Below, piece after piece: positions 5,977-10,359 of a DNA stretch of 10,359 nucleotides. The notes below the pieces were generated by a model. That model saw only the letters and a program-made list of their open reading frames with translations, was not told the DNA's origin and ran no database searches. The translations under genes and the position numbers were made by a program. This stretch comes from an uncultured Opitutia bacterium. GTDB taxonomy: Bacteria > Verrucomicrobiota > Verrucomicrobiia > Opitutales > UBA953. The stretch spans positions 1-10,359 of the forward strand of contig CALNBE010000113.1 in NCBI GenBank assembly GCA_937874455.1, read 5' to 3'. How positions within the stretch are numbered: position 1 is the stretch's first letter; each line of letters opens with the position of its first letter.

Positions 5977-6815
5977 ATGAGTGAGGGTCCGCTGCTGGCT
6001 GTGGAGGATTTGCGGGTGTGTTTCCGCTCCGGCTCCGAGGAAACGGAGGTGGTGCGGGGCGTGTCGTGGTCGCTGGACGCGGGGGAAATTCTGGCGGTGG
6101 TGGGTGAGTCGGGCAGCGGGAAATCGGTGACGGCGCTGGCGCTGACCCGGTTGCTGCCCCCGGCGCCGGCCTGCGTGCTGGCGGGGAAAATTTTTTACCG
6201 GGGCGAGGAGGTGCTGGGCTTGCCGGAAAAGGCGTTGCGACGGCTGCGGGGAAAGGAAATCGCCTATGTTTTTCAGGAGCCGGGCACGTCGTTGAATCCG
6301 GTTTACACTGTTGGTTTTCAACTGGCGGAGGCGATCCGGCGGCATTGTCGGGCGGTGCGTGATGTGAAAAATCGGATGGTGGAATTGCTGGAGGAGGTGG
6401 GCATTCACGAGGCGGCCTCCCGGCTGGAGTCCTATCCGCACGAGTTGTCGGGCGGGATGCAGCAGCGGGTGATGATTGCGATGGCGCTGGCTTGTGAGCC
6501 GCGGGTGCTAGTGGCGGACGAGCCGACCACGGCGCTGGATGTGACGGTGCAGAAGCAGATCATGGATTTGCTGGCGCGGCTGCGCCGGGAGCACGGGATG
6601 GGCATTGTGTTGATCACGCACAATTTTGGCGTGGTGGCGAATTTCGCGGACAAGGTGGCGGTGATGTTTCGCGGGGAAATTGTGGAGCGCGGGCCGACGG
6701 CGAAAATTTTGGCCGCGCCGCAGCACCCCTACACCCGGGCGTTGATCGGGTGCATCCCGCGCCTCGGGCAGCGGCGGGAGCGGCTGGTGAGCATTGATCG
6801 CGCGGAGGTGGGGCG

Positions 6816-6819
<4 letters not shown>
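5977..6819 (+). CDS. Oligopeptide/dipeptide-type ABC transporter ATP-binding protein (OppD/DppD-like)
   Basis: This 280-residue ABC ATPase has all nucleotide-binding motifs: Walker A GESGSGKS (residues 43-50), Q-loop Gln100 in FQEPGTSLNPV, signature LSGGMQQR (157-164), Walker B VLVADEP with Asp181 and Glu182, the D-loop at ALD, and the switch His215 in ITHNF. The HPYTRAL segment near the C-terminus is the hallmark of the peptide/nickel importer subfamily. Known OppD/DppD proteins run to about 320-340 residues; this one stops soon after HPYTRAL and lacks most of the usual C-terminal extension and its cysteines. It would work in the cytoplasm as one half of an ATPase pair with the next gene. 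No permease or solute-binding gene is in the window. A GGGAGGT at 5954-5960 lies 16 bases before the ATG, too far for an ideal Shine-Dalgarno. The frame stays open further upstream, but that extension is not family-like. Confidence 0.93.
6804..6810 (+). promoter_or_regulatory. Shine-Dalgarno of the second ABC ATPase gene
   Basis: GGAGGTG ends 5 bases before the ATG at 6816, inside the 3' end of the first ATPase gene. It is the best-placed strong Shine-Dalgarno in the window and fixes the start at the ATGA overlap. Confidence 0.75.
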
Positions 6820-7621
<802 letters not shown>

Positions 7622-7625
<4 letters not shown>

Positions 7626-8692
7626 CCAATCCCTTCGCCCAATTGGACAAAAGCTTTTCTTGGATGATTGCCTTGCTCGCCGGATGCGCGGGCATCGTGA
7701 TCTGGGATCAATGGCACAAGTGGAGCCTTGGGGAGGATTACACTTTCGGTTATCTGGTGCCGTTTTTTTGCCTGTATGTGCTCTATGACCGATGGCCGCA
7801 GATCAAGGCGGTGTTGCTCGGAGAAAATCCTCTGCCGGAGCCGGTGCCGGAACCGGCGAAGAAAATCTGGGACGTGCTGGTGACGATCGGGCTCTATGCC
7901 AGCCTGCTGCTGTTCGCCCTCGGCGCGTTGATGCTGGTCGTCGGCGGCCCCAGCGTGCTGGCGACTTGGTTTAACAGCTTTGGCTTTGTGGGATTGTTTT
8001 TGGGATTGGGTTGGCTGGCCTGCGAGAGGGACCGGACTGGCCGCGCGCTCGGTCTTGGCGAGCGGTGGGCGTTCATTGGCTTGATCACCTTCCCGGCGTT
8101 GGTGTGGCTGATTTCGGGGCCGTTCATCTGGCTGGTGGACTCAAGTGTCCGCATTATTTTGCTCCGCGAAGTGACCTCGATGGTGGTGCACGGTTTGGAC
8201 ATGCTGGGGATGGAGGTGACCCAGTCGGGCAACATTATTCTCCTCCCCAACACCCTGCCGGACGGACGCCCGGACAGCGTGGGAGTCGCCGATGCTTGCT
8301 CGGGCATCCGGTCGCTGACCGCCTGTGTGTTTATGGGGGCGTTTCTCTCCGCGATCTTTGTCAAGGGCTGGCTCCGAAAACTGATTTTGCTGGGCATTGC
8401 CACCGCGCTGGCGCTGGTGTTGAACGTGCTGCGGACGGGTTTCCTGACCATTTGGGCGTTCAAGCACGGCTCGGCGGCACTGGACATGGACTTCTGGGGC
8501 CGCGTGGCGGATTCGCCGGAATTCACCCTTGGCTCGGTGCACGACGTGGCGGGCTACGCCGCAATGGGCATCACCTTTGTCCTGCTGATCGCGCTGCTGC
8601 CGTTGGTGAACCTGCGGCTGGTCCGCAGCGACAAGGAAATGCGGGCGCGCAGAAAACTTCCGGCTGCGGACTCCGCCTCCTCCGACCAATAA
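7622..8692 (+). CDS. Exosortase/archaeosortase family transpeptidase
   Basis: This 356-residue polytopic membrane protein carries the exosortase catalytic triad in the usual order: Cys226 in VADACSGIRSL, Arg271 in LNVLRTGF, and His307 in VHDVAGY. The N-terminal half has the typical FGYLVPFFCLYVLYDRW element and several membrane spans; the last 25 residues are a basic cytoplasmic tail. Exosortases are known to recognise a C-terminal tripartite signal (a PEP-like motif, a hydrophobic helix and basic residues) on exported proteins, and are linked to exopolysaccharide and surface assembly. There is no EpsI-type (DUF3485) domain or gene beside it, and no PEP-CTERM protein in the window. The exact subtype cannot be assigned by eye. 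Its ATG overlaps the stop of the upstream ATPase gene (ATGA) and has no Shine-Dalgarno of its own, so translation probably depends on reinitiation. Confidence 0.93.
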
Positions 8693-8707
8693 CTCCCTCG
8701 TGTTCGA

Positions 8708-10171
8708 ATGAAAATTTTGATGCTTTCCCCCGAGCTCACGCCTTATGCCAAGGCGGGCGGGCTGGGCGACATGGTGGCCTCGCTGAGCAAGTCGCTGGCC
8801 CAGGCCGGGCACGATGTGCGGATTTTCATGCCGCGTTACGGTCATTTGCGACCGGAGGAAACCGGCCGGCTTTACCCTGATCCGGTGGCCGTGCACCTCG
8901 ACCCCCGGCGCACTTTGTTTTGCCGGGTTTGGACCGCGCCTTTTGCCGGAGGCGCACAGGTGCATTTCCTCGAATACGATCAGTATTTCGGCTCGGGGGA
9001 AATTTACGGACAGCGCACCGATCATGGGGCGCGGTTTTCCTTTCAGACCCTCGCCGCGCTGGATTTCTGCCTGCAAACCGGCTGGATTCCCGACATCGTG
9101 CACGCGCACGACTGGACGGCCGGGCTGGCACCGGTGGTGCTAAACACCACGCGCCGCCACACCCCGGTGGGCCGGGCGGCCAGTGTCTTCACCATCCACA
9201 ATCTTCAGCACCAGGGGCTGGTGTCGCGGGACGTGATTTCCTTCCTCGGGCTGCCGGAATATCTTTTTACGCCCAACAATCTCGAATGCCTCGGCGGCGT
9301 GAACCTGATGAAGGGCGCGCTCTATCACGCCACCAAGCTGACCACTGTGAGTCCGACTTACGCGCACGAGATCCAGACCCCGGAATACGGCTTCGGCCTC
9401 GACCCCGTGCTGCGCCACCGCTGGCACGACCTGACTGGCATCGTGAACGGCATCGATCTCGACGAGTGGAATCCCGCCGCCGACAAGTTTCTGCCCGCCC
9501 ATTACACCTCCGACGACCTGGCCGGAAAAGCCGCGTGCAAAACCGCCCTGCAGGAACGGCTCGGGTTGGCGCGGCAAAGCTATGCCCCTGTCTTCGGCGT
9601 GATCGCCCGGCTTTACGATCAGAAGGGGCTGGACTTGCTGGCGGACATTTTGCCCGACCTGCTGGAGCGCGCCCATCTGCAAGTGGCCCTGCTCGGCTCG
9701 GGCGACCCCGATTTGGAAAACCGTTTCCGCGCGCTGGCCCACCGTTTTCCCGGCAAGTGCGGCGTGCAAATCGGCTATGACAACGCGCTCGCGCACTTGA
9801 TCGAAGCCGGATCGGATTTCTTTGTCATGCCCAGCCGCTTCGAACCGTGCGGCCTGAACCAGCTTTACTCCATGCGCTACGGCACCTTGCCGATTGTCCG
9901 CGCCACCGGCGGCCTGGCCGACACCGTGGAGCCGTGGCAGAACGGCCCGACGCGCGGCACCGGCATTCTGTTTTCGGAGGCCCAGAGTTGGGAACTGCGC
10001 AACGCCATCCATCAGGCGTTGCAACTGTACTTCGACCACAGTGACGCGCTCGACGTGCTGCGGCGTAACGCGATGTCCCGGGATTTCTCCTGGGACCGCT
10101 CCGCGCAGGCTTACGAAGCCGTGTATCGCGAGGCCCAATTCCTCCGCCAGGGCGCGTTCCCGGCGCGCTAA
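8708..10171 (+). CDS. glgA: Glycogen synthase, ADP-glucose type (GT5)
   Basis: This 487-residue enzyme transfers glucose from ADP-glucose to the non-reducing end of an alpha-1,4-glucan in the cytoplasm, and its length is normal for bacterial GlgA. It starts with the ADP-glucose loop KAGGLGD (Lys15-Asp21; KTGGL in Escherichia coli). VHAHDWTAGL includes Asp135, and FTIHNLQHQG includes His164. The inter-domain segment GIVNGIDLDEWNP follows. The C-terminal domain has IARLYDQKGLDLL with Arg301 and Lys306, and MPSRFEPCGLNQLYSMRYG with Glu379 and Cys381. These align with the known E. coli catalytic residues Arg300, Lys305 and Glu377. ATGGLADTV and the SWDRSAQAYEAVY end complete the family pattern. 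The gene begins 15 bases after the exosortase stop with no clear Shine-Dalgarno and no terminator between, so it is probably the last gene of the same transcript. No other glycogen gene is in the window. Confidence 0.97.
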   Translation: MKILMLSPELTPYAKAGGLGDMVASLSKSLAQAGHDVRIFMPRYGHLRPEETGRLYPDPVAVHLDPRRTLFCRVWTAPFAGGAQVHFLEYDQYFGSGEIYGQRTDHGARFSFQTLAALDFCLQTGWIPDIVHAHDWTAGLAPVVLNTTRRHTPVGRAASVFTIHNLQHQGLVSRDVISFLGLPEYLFTPNNLECLGGVNLMKGALYHATKLTTVSPTYAHEIQTPEYGFGLDPVLRHRWHDLTGIVNGIDLDEWNPAADKFLPAHYTSDDLAGKAACKTALQERLGLARQSYAPVFGVIARLYDQKGLDLLADILPDLLERAHLQVALLGSGDPDLENRFRALAHRFPGKCGVQIGYDNALAHLIEAGSDFFVMPSRFEPCGLNQLYSMRYGTLPIVRATGGLADTVEPWQNGPTRGTGILFSEAQSWELRNAIHQALQLYFDHSDALDVLRRNAMSRDFSWDRSAQAYEAVYREAQFLRQGAFPAR

Positions 10172-10176
10172 GACGG

Positions 10177-10198
10177 GCGGCGGAATTTCCCCCGCCGC
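10177..10198 (+). terminator. GC-rich hairpin after glgA
   Basis: GCGGCGG (10177-10183) pairs with CCGCCGC (10192-10198) across an 8-base loop, just after the glgA stop codon. There is no T run directly after it, so it may protect the transcript end or act as a weak terminator. Confidence 0.35.
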
Positions 10199-10230
10199 GC
10201 CGTTTGGCGGCATCTAAAAATTTTCCCTAA

Positions 10231-10250
10231 GAAAACCCGCCGGAGCGGGT
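10231..10250. terminator. Probable bidirectional or leftward intrinsic terminator
   Basis: ACCCGC (10235-10240) and GCGGGT (10245-10250) form a perfect 6-bp stem with loop CGGA. On the minus strand the stem is followed by a short T run (plus AAAA at 10232-10235, one base inside the stem); on the plus strand the tail is CTTCC. It could end glgA transcripts and, better, a leftward gene entering from the right. Confidence 0.5.
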
Positions 10251-10257
10251 CTTCCTA

Positions 10258-10359
10258 TCATGACCACGCTCCCAACACACGTTCCTCTCCGCTAGCCCCG
10301 TTTTCCTCCGCGCTTTGCCATGGCCGGACGGAAGTGACAGTTTCGGCTGGTTTGCCGGT
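10258..10359 (-). CDS. Possible 3' end of a leftward gene (partial, doubtful)
   Basis: A minus-strand frame is open from the window edge to a TGA at 10258-10260, giving 33 residues with no recognisable motif. Its stop lies just before the hairpin at 10235-10250, whose T run points the right way, which is the only support. Other minus frames are also open for part of this stretch, so the choice is uncertain. The region also holds an exact TTTCCTCCGC at 10302-10311. Confidence 0.2.
   Translation of the reverse strand, partial: TGKPAETVTSVRPWQSAEENGASGEERVLGAWS

Noticed and set aside
9140..10213. Long minus-strand open frame opposite glgA (357 codons), and similar ones opposite the GH2 and ABC genes
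   Set aside because: The plus strand encodes complete, motif-perfect proteins in each case; the opposite frames have no recognisable domain.

Overview
The window looks like a piece of a high-GC (about 60 percent, judged by eye) Gram-negative chromosome, most plausibly from the Verrucomicrobiota. This is inferred from the gene set: an exosortase, a HAF-repeat extracellular protein, secreted glycoside hydrolase 2 and SGNH hydrolases, and weak or absent Shine-Dalgarno sites. No ribosomal RNA or marker gene confirms it.

Layout. (1) 2-439, plus: the 3' end of a HAF-repeat protein. It converges on (2) 465-1868, minus, a flavoprotein disulfide oxidoreductase of the dihydrolipoamide dehydrogenase / mercuric reductase family. 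A palindromic element fills the 25-base gap between them. (3) 1994-2722, plus: a secreted SGNH/GDSL hydrolase ending at a clear intrinsic terminator. (4) 2838-4652, plus: a secreted glycoside hydrolase family 2 enzyme with both catalytic glutamates. (5) 4726-5738: a very small insertion flanked by two copies of the 3' end of a tRNA-Gly gene. It carries one GYF-domain membrane protein, one doubtful small ORF and no integrase. The intact tRNA-Gly(CCC), minus, is at its right edge. (6) 5977-10171, plus: a compact run of two oligopeptide-type ABC ATPases, an exosortase and a glycogen synthase. The first three overlap by four bases (ATGA) at each junction, and the glycogen synthase follows 15 bases later. 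(7) 10172-10359: hairpins and possibly the end of a convergent gene.

How it works together. The SGNH hydrolase and the GH2 enzyme both carry signal peptides and fit extracellular or periplasmic glycan breakdown. The ABC ATPases would power peptide uptake, but no permease or binding protein is visible. The exosortase would process surface proteins with a PEP-CTERM-like tail, and no such substrate is encoded here. GlgA makes glycogen from ADP-glucose.

Two signals go beyond ordinary annotation. First, the word GCGGAGGAAA (or its complement TTTCCTCCGC) occurs exactly ten times, on both strands, in several reading frames and in intergenic DNA, twice as part of a palindrome. Second, the tRNA-Gly 3' end is duplicated around a roughly 1 kb cassette, and the old tRNA terminator appears stranded on its far side. 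This has the architecture of a minimal or decayed tRNA-targeting integrative element.
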